9,818 nucleotides of DNA from JAICTV01 sp035634055 (GTDB lineage: Bacteria; Planctomycetota; Phycisphaerae; Tepidisphaerales; Tepidisphaeraceae), in assembly GCA_035634055.1 (NCBI GenBank), contig DASQDR010000255.1, positions 1-9,818 of the forward strand. Reading direction: 5' to 3'. Below, piece by piece: positions 1 through 7,653 of the stretch. A program made the position numbers and the translations under genes. Under the pieces are notes generated by a model, which made no database searches, was not told the origin of the DNA, and worked only from the letters and a program-made list of their open reading frames with translations. The stretch's first letter is position 1, and every line of letters starts with the position of its first letter.

Positions 1-110
1 GGCGGCGGTCCGCCACCGGGCGCTTCGCGCGGCGGCGGGCCCGCTTGCTGGGCGAGCACCGCGGACGACAACAGCGCGGACGCGATCAACGTGTGCAGCA
101 CGCGTTTCAT
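1..110 (-). CDS. Secreted Pro/Gly-rich protein, N-terminal fragment
   Basis: Only the first 36 codons are in the window; the gene continues past the left edge. Reading leftward from ATG at 110-108, the protein starts MKRVLHTLIASALLSSAVLA and then QQAGPPPREAPGGGPP. This is a classic Sec signal peptide: two basic residues near the start, a hydrophobic core at about residues 5-17, and a likely signal peptidase I cut after VLA (residue 20). The mature part opens with a Pro/Gly-rich low-complexity stretch. The start is well supported by an AAGGAG Shine-Dalgarno at 121-116, and the ATG overlaps the TGA stop of the upstream membrane protein gene (ATGA), which suggests translational coupling. It is probably the third gene of the sigma factor operon and acts outside the cytoplasm. 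Its function cannot be told from this fragment. Confidence 0.75.
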   Translation of the reverse strand, partial: MKRVLHTLIASALLSSAVLAQQAGPPPREAPGGGPP

Positions 111-643
111 GCGGACTCCTTCGTCTCAGAGGGCGCTTGCGAGAAATCGAGATCAGTCGCCGGCGGCAGCGTCAGCGTCGGCAGGTCCAGCGCCTCGGCC
201 GACGGGACGAACGACACGTTCTCCGGCGACGTGATCGACAGGTCGGCCGGCAGCTCCGGCATCGTCGGCAGCATCGCCAGGTCCGGCAGGACGTCGAAGG
301 TTTCCGGCTTCTCGTCCGCCGCCGCCAGCGTCGCCGGCGGGGCGTCTGCACGCACCGCAGGCACGGCGGGCACGGCGGGCACGGCGGGCGGCACGACGGC
401 GAAGGTGCCATTGCTCGGCCGCTCCGGCGCGTCATCGCGCACGCCGACCCACAACAGCACCGCCGCCGCCAGCCCGGTCACCAGCGACGCGTAGGCGGCC
501 ATGCGCCCGATCGACATCGAGCGCCGCGGCGCTGCCCCCTCGGCGGCGGGAGCCGAGAGCAGTTCCGCCGCCAGGTCGCCCGGATAACGGACCGACCGAT
601 AGTCGTCCTTCAGGCGGTCGAGATGGTTGCGAAGGTCGCTCAT
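107..643 (-). CDS. Single-pass membrane protein, putative anti-sigma factor
   Basis: This 178-residue protein directly follows the ECF sigma factor gene (31-base gap) and is built like a membrane anti-sigma factor. It has a cytoplasmic N-terminus of about 46 residues with a charged helical start (SDLRNHLDRLKDDYRSV), one hydrophobic segment at about residues 49-68 (AAYASLVTGLAAAVLLWVGV), and a periplasmic tail of about 110 residues rich in Pro, Ala and acidic residues. I see no HxxxCxxC zinc motif, so it is not a canonical ZAS-type anti-sigma factor; the role is inferred from position and topology. The ATG at 643 has GAGAAG upstream at a reasonable distance; a GTG at 649 would add two residues. 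The stop overlaps the next gene's ATG. A VPA repeat lies in the tail (residues about 87-98). It could instead be another membrane regulator or an envelope protein. Confidence 0.7.
   Translation of the reverse strand: MSDLRNHLDRLKDDYRSVRYPGDLAAELLSAPAAEGAAPRRSMSIGRMAAYASLVTGLAAAVLLWVGVRDDAPERPSNGTFAVVPPAVPAVPAVPAVRADAPPATLAAADEKPETFDVLPDLAMLPTMPELPADLSITSPENVSFVPSAEALDLPTLTLPPATDLDFSQAPSETKESA
116..121 (-). promoter_or_regulatory. Strong Shine-Dalgarno site (AAGGAG)
   Basis: AAGGAG on the minus strand lies five bases upstream of the ATG at 110-108, inside the last codons of the preceding gene. It fixes the start of the secreted protein and shows that the ATGA-overlapped gene has its own ribosome binding site. 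Confidence 0.7.
352..387 (-). repeat. 9-bp tandem repeat encoding Val-Pro-Ala units
   Basis: Three identical plus-strand copies of gcacggcgg occupy 361-387, and a degenerate copy (gcaccgcag) precedes them at 352-360. They stay in frame within the putative anti-sigma gene and encode a PAVPAVPAV stretch in the periplasmic region, a stiff spacer just outside the membrane. Copy number could vary between strains without breaking the frame. Confidence 0.8.
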
Positions 644-674
644 CACCACTTCTCAGCATTCCGCGTGCGGGCAT

Positions 675-1229
675 TCAGCCTTCGGCGATTCCGCTCATCC
701 TTTGCTTCAGCGCCCGCAGCGCCTGGTGCACGGTCGCCTTGACGGTGCCCGCGGCGCAGCCCATGGCGGCGGCGGCCTGCTCGACGCTCAGGTCCTCGAA
801 GAACCGCAGCACGATCGCCTCGCGCTGGCGGTCGGGCAACTGCTGGAGCGTTTGCTTCAGCACCTCGACCGCTTCCATCCGCTCGACCGCACGGGCGGGG
901 TGCGGTGCTTCTCGTTCGCCCGCGCCGGCGACGCGCGGCGCGGTGGCTGCCTCGGGGTGGCTCAACTCCGGGAAGCGCCTTCGCTTCATCTCGCGCACCA
1001 CGTTCAGCGCGATCCCGAGCGACCACGTCGTGAGCTGGCTCTCCCCGCGAAACCCGCCGATCTGCTTCAGGAACCGCAGGCCGGTCTCCTGGGTGGCGTC
1101 GGCGGCGCGGTCGGGGTCGCGCAACTGGCTCAGGGCATAGCGGTACCAGACGTCCTGCAACGCCGAGAGCAGCCGCGCCTGGGCGGCACGCTCTCCACGC
1201 CGGGCTGCCTCGATCGTCGCCTCGTCCAC
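675..1229 (-). CDS. ECF-family RNA polymerase sigma factor
   Basis: A sigma-70 family extracytoplasmic-function sigma factor of 184 residues, the usual ECF length. It would direct RNA polymerase to a set of target promoters. The sigma-2 region spans about residues 16-85: DPDRAADATQETGLRFL matches the conserved D-D-A-x-Q-E-x-F-x-R core, followed by the RGESQLTTWSLGIALNVVREMKRRR helix that binds the -10 element. After a linker of about 40 residues comes sigma-4 at about 125-176, with LPDRQREAIVLRFFEDLSVEQ and the helix-turn-helix AAAMGCAAGTVKATVHQAL that recognises the -35 element. The start is GTG at 1229 with GGGAG three bases upstream, a rather tight spacing; no better start is visible. The gene lies 46 bases after the YHYH protein gene and 31 bases before the probable anti-sigma gene, on the same strand. 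No sigma-3 domain or C-terminal extension is present. The ECF group was not determined. Confidence 0.93.
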   Translation of the reverse strand: MDEATIEAARRGERAAQARLLSALQDVWYRYALSQLRDPDRAADATQETGLRFLKQIGGFRGESQLTTWSLGIALNVVREMKRRRFPELSHPEAATAPRVAGAGEREAPHPARAVERMEAVEVLKQTLQQLPDRQREAIVLRFFEDLSVEQAAAAMGCAAGTVKATVHQALRALKQRMSGIAEG

Positions 1230-1275
1230 GCGCTCCCGCTTCTCGAAAGGTCAGTGCGGCGTGCGGCGGGGCGGT

Positions 1276-2505
1276 TTAGTCGCAAATCCCGCTCCGCCGC
1301 CGGCCGCGGCACGCCAGCATCAGCATCCCGCCGACCGCCACCAGCGACGCCCCCGGCTCCGGGGCGACGTAAAACGTCGCATCGCCCGGCACCGTAATCC
1401 CGCCCTGCCCCAGATTATCGGCCGCGACCACCCCGTAATAGGAGGTGCCGATGAGGTAGGGGTAGGCCGAGCCGCTCGCGGCGTCGATCGTGGCGAAGTA
1501 GGCGTAGGTGCCCTGGGGGTACTCCGGGGTGACGGTGAACCGGCCGTTGTGCAGGTCGAGGTCTCCGGAGCCGGAGGCGAAGTAGAAGTCCTCGAGGTAG
1601 TACCCCAGCGGCGTCGATCCACCGATCGCGGGCCCGGCGGCCACCGGCGTGCCATCGGCGAGCGTGTTGCGCTGGGTCATGTTGCGGAGCTGGTAGCTGC
1701 TCTCCATGCGTCCGACGCCGCCGGTGCCGTCGGCGTTGTTGTAGCCGTAGGGCCCGTAGATCGGGTAGCCGTCAAACGCGTAGCCGAGCAGTGCGGAGTG
1801 CTTCTGCCCGGAGTTGCCCGGGTCGATCTGGTTCAGCAGCGTGACGGGCAACTGGTGGTAGTGGTACGCGCCCGACGGCGGGTTGGTCGTGCTGCCCTGC
1901 ACGGGAGCGGGGTGGCCCTTGGCGGCGTCGAAGCCGGCCGCCTCCGCCAGCACCGCATTCTGGTGCCATACGTTCTGGTTGTTGTAACTGCGCGCGTCGG
2001 CGGCATTGAAGAGCGGGACGCCGTTGACCATCACGCCGATCGCCCCCAGCCCCGTCGCCGTCTTGGTCCCGTTCTGCGGCTGCGGCGCGCGGGGGATGCG
2101 GAAGGTGCGGTCGCGATCGGTCGGCACCGCCGGGTTGCCGTCCAGGAACGGCCCGACCGAGTGCGACGGCACGCCGCTGGCGCGGACGTAGACGCTCGAC
2201 GGGGTGTAGGCGACCGATCGGACGTCCGCCTGAATCCCGCTGACCACGGCGTTGATCGTCGCGCTCGGGCTGGATCCCTTCTGCCCGGTCAGGTTCTGCC
2301 GCCAGGCGAGGATGGCGGGATCGGCGACGGTGTCAGCCATGGCGGTCAGGCCGGAGTCGCGGGCGGCGATCAGCGGCTGGGTCGGCCACGCCGACACCGC
2401 CGGCTCGCTCGCGCTTCCAAGCTCGTGAATCTGGCACGCCCACGCGTGCCCGCCCGCCAGCAGGACCGTCGAAACCGCCGCCGCAATCACTTTCCGCGTC
2501 CCCAT
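1276..2505 (-). CDS. Secreted YHYH-domain protein with PEP-CTERM tail
   Basis: The protein has 409 residues from the ATG at 2505. Residues 1-23 form a Sec signal peptide (MGTRKVIAAAVSTVLLAGGHAWA, cut before CQIHE; the residues before Cys do not fit a lipobox). The YHYH domain fills the middle: SGAYHYHQLPV (YHYH at 214-217), LLGYAFDGYPIYGPYGY (about 240-255), and LHNGRFTVTPEYPQGTYAYF (about 319-337), all hallmarks of this poorly understood domain. The C-terminus is a PEP-CTERM sorting tail: PEP at 382-384, a hydrophobic stretch (LVAVGGMLMLA), then basic RGRRR. Exosortase is expected to process it at the outer envelope; none is in this window. An in-frame GTG at 2616 would add 37 residues before the signal peptide, so it is rejected; ATG at 2520 (five more residues) is possible. 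No terminator is visible before the sigma factor gene downstream. Function of the domain is unknown. Confidence 0.9.
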   Translation of the reverse strand: MGTRKVIAAAVSTVLLAGGHAWACQIHELGSASEPAVSAWPTQPLIAARDSGLTAMADTVADPAILAWRQNLTGQKGSSPSATINAVVSGIQADVRSVAYTPSSVYVRASGVPSHSVGPFLDGNPAVPTDRDRTFRIPRAPQPQNGTKTATGLGAIGVMVNGVPLFNAADARSYNNQNVWHQNAVLAEAAGFDAAKGHPAPVQGSTTNPPSGAYHYHQLPVTLLNQIDPGNSGQKHSALLGYAFDGYPIYGPYGYNNADGTGGVGRMESSYQLRNMTQRNTLADGTPVAAGPAIGGSTPLGYYLEDFYFASGSGDLDLHNGRFTVTPEYPQGTYAYFATIDAASGSAYPYLIGTSYYGVVAADNLGQGGITVPGDATFYVAPEPGASLVAVGGMLMLACRGRRRSGICD

Positions 2506-2510
2506 GTTGC

Positions 2511-2532
2511 CGCCCGGCATAAAAGCCGGGCG
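2511..2532 (-). promoter_or_regulatory. Perfect hairpin in the leader of the YHYH gene
   Basis: CGCCCGGC at 2511-2518 and GCCGGGCG at 2525-2532 are perfect inverted repeats with a six-base A/T loop (2519-2524). In the minus-strand transcript the hairpin ends five bases before the ATG at 2505, where a Shine-Dalgarno should be, and no unpaired purine-rich site is seen there. It may limit ribosome access, stabilise the mRNA end, or be a dyad operator in DNA. No T run follows in either direction, so it is not an intrinsic terminator. Confidence 0.5.
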
Positions 2533-2624
2533 TGAGTGCGGCGGGCTCGGCAAAGGTTTATTAGGGACGCGCCGATCCTCTTGCCAGTTGCGTGGCCCGC
2601 GGCGGCGCGATACCACCGTCGGCC

Positions 2625-2810
2625 GTGAACTACGGGACCGCCTTTACCGACGAGCAGATCCTGGAGGCCCTCCGCGCCGTCGCCGCCAGCGGGGCGAAGC
2701 GCGAGGACGCGGTGGAGAAGGTGCGCCCGCCGAACCTCTGCGCGTTCCTGGCGAACCTCCCGCGGCCCGAGCGCGACCGGCTGCTGGACCTGGCGTACCC
2801 GAAGCGCTGA
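2625..2810 (+). CDS. Small hypothetical protein
   Basis: A 61-residue reading frame from GTG at 2625 to TGA at 2808-2810; a GTG at 2592 would give 72 residues. I do not recognise the family. Coding is supported by codon use: from about 2640 to the stop almost every third base is G or C, as in the surrounding genes. The protein looks like a small soluble helical domain: FTDEQILEALRAVAASGA and REDAVEKV form amphipathic helices, followed by LCAFLANLPRPERDRLLDLAY. There is no signal peptide or membrane segment, and a single Cys. No clear Shine-Dalgarno is seen at either start, so the start is uncertain. It is divergent from the YHYH gene and lies 190 bases upstream of typA on the same strand. The antisense frame is less protein-like. 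Confidence 0.5.
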   Translation: MNYGTAFTDEQILEALRAVAASGAKREDAVEKVRPPNLCAFLANLPRPERDRLLDLAYPKR

Positions 2811-2863
2811 ACCCCTTCCCTCATCGCCATTTGCGCCCGATTAAGGCGCGCGCGGCCAAACCT

Positions 2864-2889
2864 TTGCTGCCCGGGCGACGTTGTATAAG
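2864..2889 (+). promoter_or_regulatory. Possible typA promoter
   Basis: TATAAG at 2884-2889 matches five of six bases of the -10 consensus, a notable A/T patch in GC-rich surroundings 112 bases before the typA start. TTGCTG at 2864-2869 could serve as a -35 box, but the 14-base spacer is shorter than usual. The -10 is the better-supported half. Confidence 0.3.
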
Positions 2890-3000
2890 TGCGGGGGTGT
2901 CCGTATCCTGCCCCGTTTTCTGCCGATCGATGACCCTCCGGGTCCGCCGGCCGGGTCCCTGCTGATTCCTAGAGAAAGCCTGATCGTAACGAGCCTTACA

Positions 3001-4860
<1,860 letters not shown>

Positions 4861-4947
4861 TCGGGGCGCCGCTCGCCGGCGGCTTAAACGTTAACGCGGC
4901 GTCGCGCGGCAAGGCGCGGCGCAGCGGCCGCCGCAACTCGCGACTGA

Positions 4948-4995
4948 ACGGGAACGGGAAAGCCACCAATTCAAGGCTTTCCCGTTCCTGTTTTT
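4948..4995 (+). terminator. Intrinsic terminator after typA
   Basis: The arms 4948-4964 and 4975-4991 pair over 17 bp with a single G-T wobble and enclose a ten-base loop (4965-4974). A run of five T bases (4991-4995) follows at once. It lies 87 bases after the typA stop. The opposite strand lacks a T run after the stem, so it acts on plus-strand transcripts. Confidence 0.93.
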
Positions 4996-5165
4996 GCGTT
5001 CTCACCCGATTTCGTGCCGGGTGTTGCGGACCTTTCCGAATGCCGTGTCCCAACTGGCGCCCGCGGGCAATAGAAGGGTGCCTGCCGCGTCGTCGAGAAG
5101 GAAAGGCACGCGCAGGTCCCGCAGCTTCGCGCACGGCGTGCGCGGCGCGCGGGCCGGAGTTGCGT

Positions 5166-5182
5166 GCGGCGGAAAGCCGCCC
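5166..5182. repeat. GCGGC-type hairpin, similar to 9561-9580
   Basis: gcggcggaaagccgccc can fold with GGCGG against CCGCC around a short A-rich loop. It resembles the two repeat units at 9561-9580 and 9615-9634 (same gcggcgg-n-nagccgc core), so the three may be copies of one intergenic hairpin element. Confidence 0.4.
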
Positions 5183-5212
5183 TTGCGGAGCGGGCGGAAA
5201 ATCTGGTAATGA

Positions 5213-5225
5213 CCGGAACTTCCGG
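5213..5225. promoter_or_regulatory. Perfect dyad CCGGAA-c-TTCCGG
   Basis: Two exact six-base arms flank a single base, about 100 bases upstream of the cyclotransferase-like gene. The form suits a dimeric regulator's operator, but one copy in GC-rich DNA may be chance. Confidence 0.3.
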
Positions 5226-5327
5226 GCCACGTCGAGCGTCTTAGCTCGTTGTTGCGGCCGCACGCGGGTGCGGTCGCGTTTCGCAAAGCCCAGTCGCTGT
5301 CACCCCTGACCACGAAGGTTGTTGCTC

Positions 5328-5762
5328 GTGTCGGACCTGCTGTTTGTTTACGGAACCCTGTTGCCCGAGGCCGCCCCCGAGGCAATGCGCGCGGTCATCC
5401 GCCGATGCCACCGCGGCGGGCGCGGCGGCGCCGCCACCGTCTCGGGCGCGCTGCACGATCTCGGAAGCTATCCCGGCCTGAGCATCGAGCGCGACGGGGT
5501 CGTGCGGGGCGAACTGGTCACCGTCAACTCCCCGTCGGTCTGGCTCCGCCTTGACGCGTACGAGGGGTTTAATTCCGCCCACCCTGACCGCTCCCTCTTC
5601 CGCCGCCAGCTCTGCGTCGCCACCCGCATAGAGGACGGCGAGCAGCTCGAGGCGTGGGCGTACGTCTACAACCGCGACGTCCGCCACGCCCCGCGCATCG
5701 ACTGCGGCTGCTGGCTCACCCACATGGGCAACCAGGGCGACGTGACCGTCGTCGCCGTCTGA
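5328..5762 (+). CDS. Gamma-glutamylcyclotransferase-like (AIG2/YtfP-type) protein
   Basis: A cytoplasmic protein of 144 residues with the small barrel fold of the gamma-glutamylcyclotransferase family, whose studied members release 5-oxoproline from gamma-glutamyl amino acids or amines; many bacterial members have no known substrate. Visible motifs are LLFVYGTLLPE at residues 4-14 (the substrate-binding YGTL loop), GALHDLGSYPGL at 40-51, and LDAYEGF at 75-81, in which Glu79 sits at the catalytic acid/base position. EAWAYVYN (108-115) is the usual last strand pair. GTG at 5328 is preferred because GAAGG (5314-5318) lies nine bases upstream; TTG codons at 5319 and 5322 would add three or two residues. 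It follows the typA terminator and so starts a new transcript; the glycosyltransferase gene begins 223 bases later on the same strand. The fold call is strong, the substrate unknown. Confidence 0.88.
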   Translation: MSDLLFVYGTLLPEAAPEAMRAVIRRCHRGGRGGAATVSGALHDLGSYPGLSIERDGVVRGELVTVNSPSVWLRLDAYEGFNSAHPDRSLFRRQLCVATRIEDGEQLEAWAYVYNRDVRHAPRIDCGCWLTHMGNQGDVTVVAV

Positions 5763-5777
5763 CCGCGCGCTGCGCGG
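5763..5777 (+). repeat. Short GC hairpin after the cyclotransferase-like gene
   Basis: CCGCGC and GCGCGG enclose a three-base loop directly after the stop codon. No T run follows, so it is at best a weak or factor-dependent terminator or an mRNA end stabiliser. The rest of 5778-5973 shows nothing I can name. Confidence 0.35.
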
Positions 5778-5973
5778 GCGTTGGCTTGTCCACGATCACC
5801 GCAAGCAATTCCGGAGCGGTCGCGATGCGTGCCTGAAGCGCTGCCGCGCGCGCTACGGAATGGTGACGCTCACCGGGCCGGCCGGCGCTCCAACACTGCG
5901 CCTCGGCCACCATCGAAATCCCTCGCGAAGTCGCTAGACTCCCACGGCCCTGTGGTTCGGGGCCGTTGCACGT

Positions 5974-5980
5974 AGAGGAG
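5974..5980 (+). promoter_or_regulatory. Strong Shine-Dalgarno (AGAGGAG) for the GT2 gene
   Basis: AGAGGAG lies five bases before GTG 5986 and decides that non-ATG start. No alternative start nearby has a comparable site. Confidence 0.8.
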
Positions 5981-5985
5981 TCGCC

Positions 5986-7653
5986 GTGCCCGTCAGCACC
6001 TCGTCCGCCGGCAGCAGCGCCGCGCTGCTGGGCCGCAAGCCGATCACCGCCTTCGTCCCCTACAGCGGGAACGAGTTCACGCGCCACACCGTCGAGCACC
6101 TGCGCCGCTCCGGGCTGGTGGAGAAGATCTACCTGCTGGCGGTGGTCAGCGAGGCGCACATCGCCGGGTGCGAGACCATCGAGGTCGACGCCGTCACCTC
6201 CAGCCGCACCATCGACCTGATCATCCGCCACTCCGGCGGCGCCAGCGGCGCGGCGGGGGGCGGCACCGGCGGCGGCGGCACCGGCGGCGGCGCGGGCGGG
6301 GCGTACGCGCTGCTGGTCACGCAGAACACCCCGATCGAGTTCGTCGAGCACGGCGTCGAGCGCCTTCACCAGGTCGCCAGCGACACCGGCGCCGGGCTGG
6401 TCTACAGCGACTACTACGACATTGACCGGAAGCACAAGCGCACGCCGCACCCGGTTACCGACTACCAGCTCGGCAGCATCCGCGACGACTTCAACTTCGG
6501 CAGCGTGCTGCTGTTCGACACCGCCATCGCCCGCACCGCCGACGCCGAGATCGCCGGCCCGGACTACAAGTTTGCCGGGCTGTACGCGCTGCGCCTGGCG
6601 GTGTCGCGGCGGGCGCAGGTGCTCCGCACGGCCGAGTTCCTCTATTCCAAGATCGAGATTGACGTTCGCAAGTCCGGGGAGAAGCAGTTCGACTACGTCG
6701 ACCCGCGCAACCGCGCGGTGCAGGTCGAGATGGAGCAGGTGGCGACCGACCACCTCAAGCGCATCGGCGCGTACCTCCGCCCCAGCGACCTCAAACCCTT
6801 CGCGTTCGATGACGACCACGCCAGCGGCCCGGGCGGCGGTGGCAGCGGCGGTGGCGGGGGACACCCGCAGGGCTCGCACTTCGACGCCGCGCACTTCGAG
6901 GCGGCTCACTTCGAGACCGAGGCCTCGGTCATCATCCCGGTCAAGAACCGCGAGCGCACCATCGCCGACGCCGTCGGCTCGGTGCTGAAGCAGAAGACCG
7001 CGTTCGCGTTCAACGTGATCATCGTCGACAACCACTCGACCGACGGCACCACGCGCATGCTGCGCGAGTTCGCCCGCCAGGACCATCGCGTGATCCACGT
7101 CATCCCCGAGCGAACCGACCTGGGGATCGGCGGGTGCTGGAACGAGGGTGTCCACCACCTCCAGTGTGGGCGGTTCGCGGTGCAGCTCGACAGCGACGAC
7201 CTCTACTCCGACGAGCACACGCTCCAGAAGATCGTCGACGTCTTCCGCCGCGAGCGGGTGCCGATGGTCATCGGCTCGTACCTGATGACCAACTTCGAGC
7301 TGAAGGAAATCCCGCCCGGCGTGATCGACCACCGCGAGTGGACGCCCGACAACGGCCGCAACAACGCCCTGCGGATCAACGGGCTCGGGGCGCCGCGCGC
7401 GTTCTACACGCCGCTGCTGCGCAAGCTCAACGTCCCCAACGTCAGCTACGGCGAGGACTACGCCGTCGGCCTGGCGATCAGCCGCGATTACCCGATCGGC
7501 CGGATCTACGAACCGGTCTACCTCTGCCGCCGCTGGGAGGGGAACACCGACGCGGACATCGACGTGACCAAGTCCAACACGTTCAACGCGTACAAGGACA
7601 AGATCAGGACGTTCGAGATCCTCGCGCGGCAGCGGAAGAATGCAGGGAAGTGA
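5986..7653 (+). CDS. Two-domain family 2 glycosyltransferase with Gly-rich insertions
   Basis: A 555-residue cytoplasmic protein holding two GT-A/GT2-like halves. The C-terminal half (about 312-555) is canonical: ASVIIPVKNRERTIADAVGSVL opens the nucleotide-binding fold, DNHSTDGT lies at 348-355, the metal-binding DSDD at 402-405, and GED at 489-491 fits the catalytic base position. The N-terminal half (about 18-200) is a divergent copy: ITAFVPYSG, HLRRSGLVEKIYLL, YALLVTQNTPIEF, then GLVYSDYYDID (138-147) in place of the DxD. A conserved bridge (EFLYSKIEIDVRKSGEKQFDY, MEQVATDHLKRIGAYL) joins them. Two glycine-rich stretches (84-106 and 281-292) and three HF(D/E)xx repeats (298-312) are inserted at loops. 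There is no signal peptide or membrane helix. The start is GTG with a strong ribosome site. The next gene overlaps or abuts, so the DUF4922 protein is the likely partner. Donor and acceptor sugars cannot be read from sequence. Confidence 0.9.
   Translation: MPVSTSSAGSSAALLGRKPITAFVPYSGNEFTRHTVEHLRRSGLVEKIYLLAVVSEAHIAGCETIEVDAVTSSRTIDLIIRHSGGASGAAGGGTGGGGTGGGAGGAYALLVTQNTPIEFVEHGVERLHQVASDTGAGLVYSDYYDIDRKHKRTPHPVTDYQLGSIRDDFNFGSVLLFDTAIARTADAEIAGPDYKFAGLYALRLAVSRRAQVLRTAEFLYSKIEIDVRKSGEKQFDYVDPRNRAVQVEMEQVATDHLKRIGAYLRPSDLKPFAFDDDHASGPGGGGSGGGGGHPQGSHFDAAHFEAAHFETEASVIIPVKNRERTIADAVGSVLKQKTAFAFNVIIVDNHSTDGTTRMLREFARQDHRVIHVIPERTDLGIGGCWNEGVHHLQCGRFAVQLDSDDLYSDEHTLQKIVDVFRRERVPMVIGSYLMTNFELKEIPPGVIDHREWTPDNGRNNALRINGLGAPRAFYTPLLRKLNVPNVSYGEDYAVGLAISRDYPIGRIYEPVYLCRRWEGNTDADIDVTKSNTFNAYKDKIRTFEILARQRKNAGK
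6235..6303 (+). repeat. In-frame Gly-rich low-complexity insertion
   Basis: Repeated ggcggc/accggc units encode residues 84-106 of the glycosyltransferase, mostly Gly with a few Thr, Ala and Ser. It sits in the loop between the strand ending in LIIRHS and YALLVT of the N-terminal half, where a flexible linker can be tolerated. Slippage is the likely origin. Confidence 0.8.
6826..6861 (+). repeat. Second Gly/Ser linker between the two GT halves
   Basis: Residues 281-292 (GPGGGGSGGGGG) form a flexible linker between the bridge region and the C-terminal catalytic half. It resembles the (GGGGS)n type of linker, here in a natural gene. Confidence 0.8.
6877..6921 (+). repeat. Three 15-bp tandem repeats (His-Phe-Asp/Glu units)
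   Basis: Units begin at 6877, 6892 and 6907, each starting cacttcga. They encode HFDAA, HFEAA and HFETE just before the ASVIIPV strand of the catalytic half. Differences are mainly at the end of each unit, so the copies are old enough to have diverged. Confidence 0.85.

Larger units (their letters stand above)
4996..5327 (+). other. Gene-free stretch with palindromes
   Basis: No convincing gene lies between the typA terminator and the next start. Open frames on both strands lack the strong third-position GC bias of the real genes and look like Arg/Pro/Ala-rich artefacts. The stretch holds a GCGGC-type hairpin (5166-5182), an exact palindrome CCGGAA-c-TTCCGG (5213-5225) and a short hairpin CGAGC/GCTCG around 5233-5250. 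The promoter of the gene at 5328 should lie here, but I cannot place it. Confidence 0.5.

Noticed and set aside
361..387. Short tandem repeat as a possible CRISPR or regulatory array
   Set aside because: Units are nine bases with no spacers and stay in frame inside a coding region; they are a protein repeat.
1261..2535. Plus-strand open frame opposite the YHYH gene
   Set aside because: The minus strand has a signal peptide, YHYH domain and PEP-CTERM tail. The plus product is an Arg/Val/Gly-rich shadow.
5002..5385. Minus-strand open frame in the gene-free stretch
   Set aside because: Sampled third positions are only about 80 percent GC without a clear contrast to other positions, composition is unusual, and it runs into the start of the cyclotransferase-like gene.
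5930..5940. TAGACT as a -10 box for the glycosyltransferase gene
   Set aside because: It matches only four of six consensus bases and no acceptable -35 lies 16-18 bases upstream.
5716..7332. Long open frame antisense to the glycosyltransferase
   Set aside because: The plus strand carries recognisable GT2 motifs and a strong ribosome site; the antisense product is repetitive and unlike any family.
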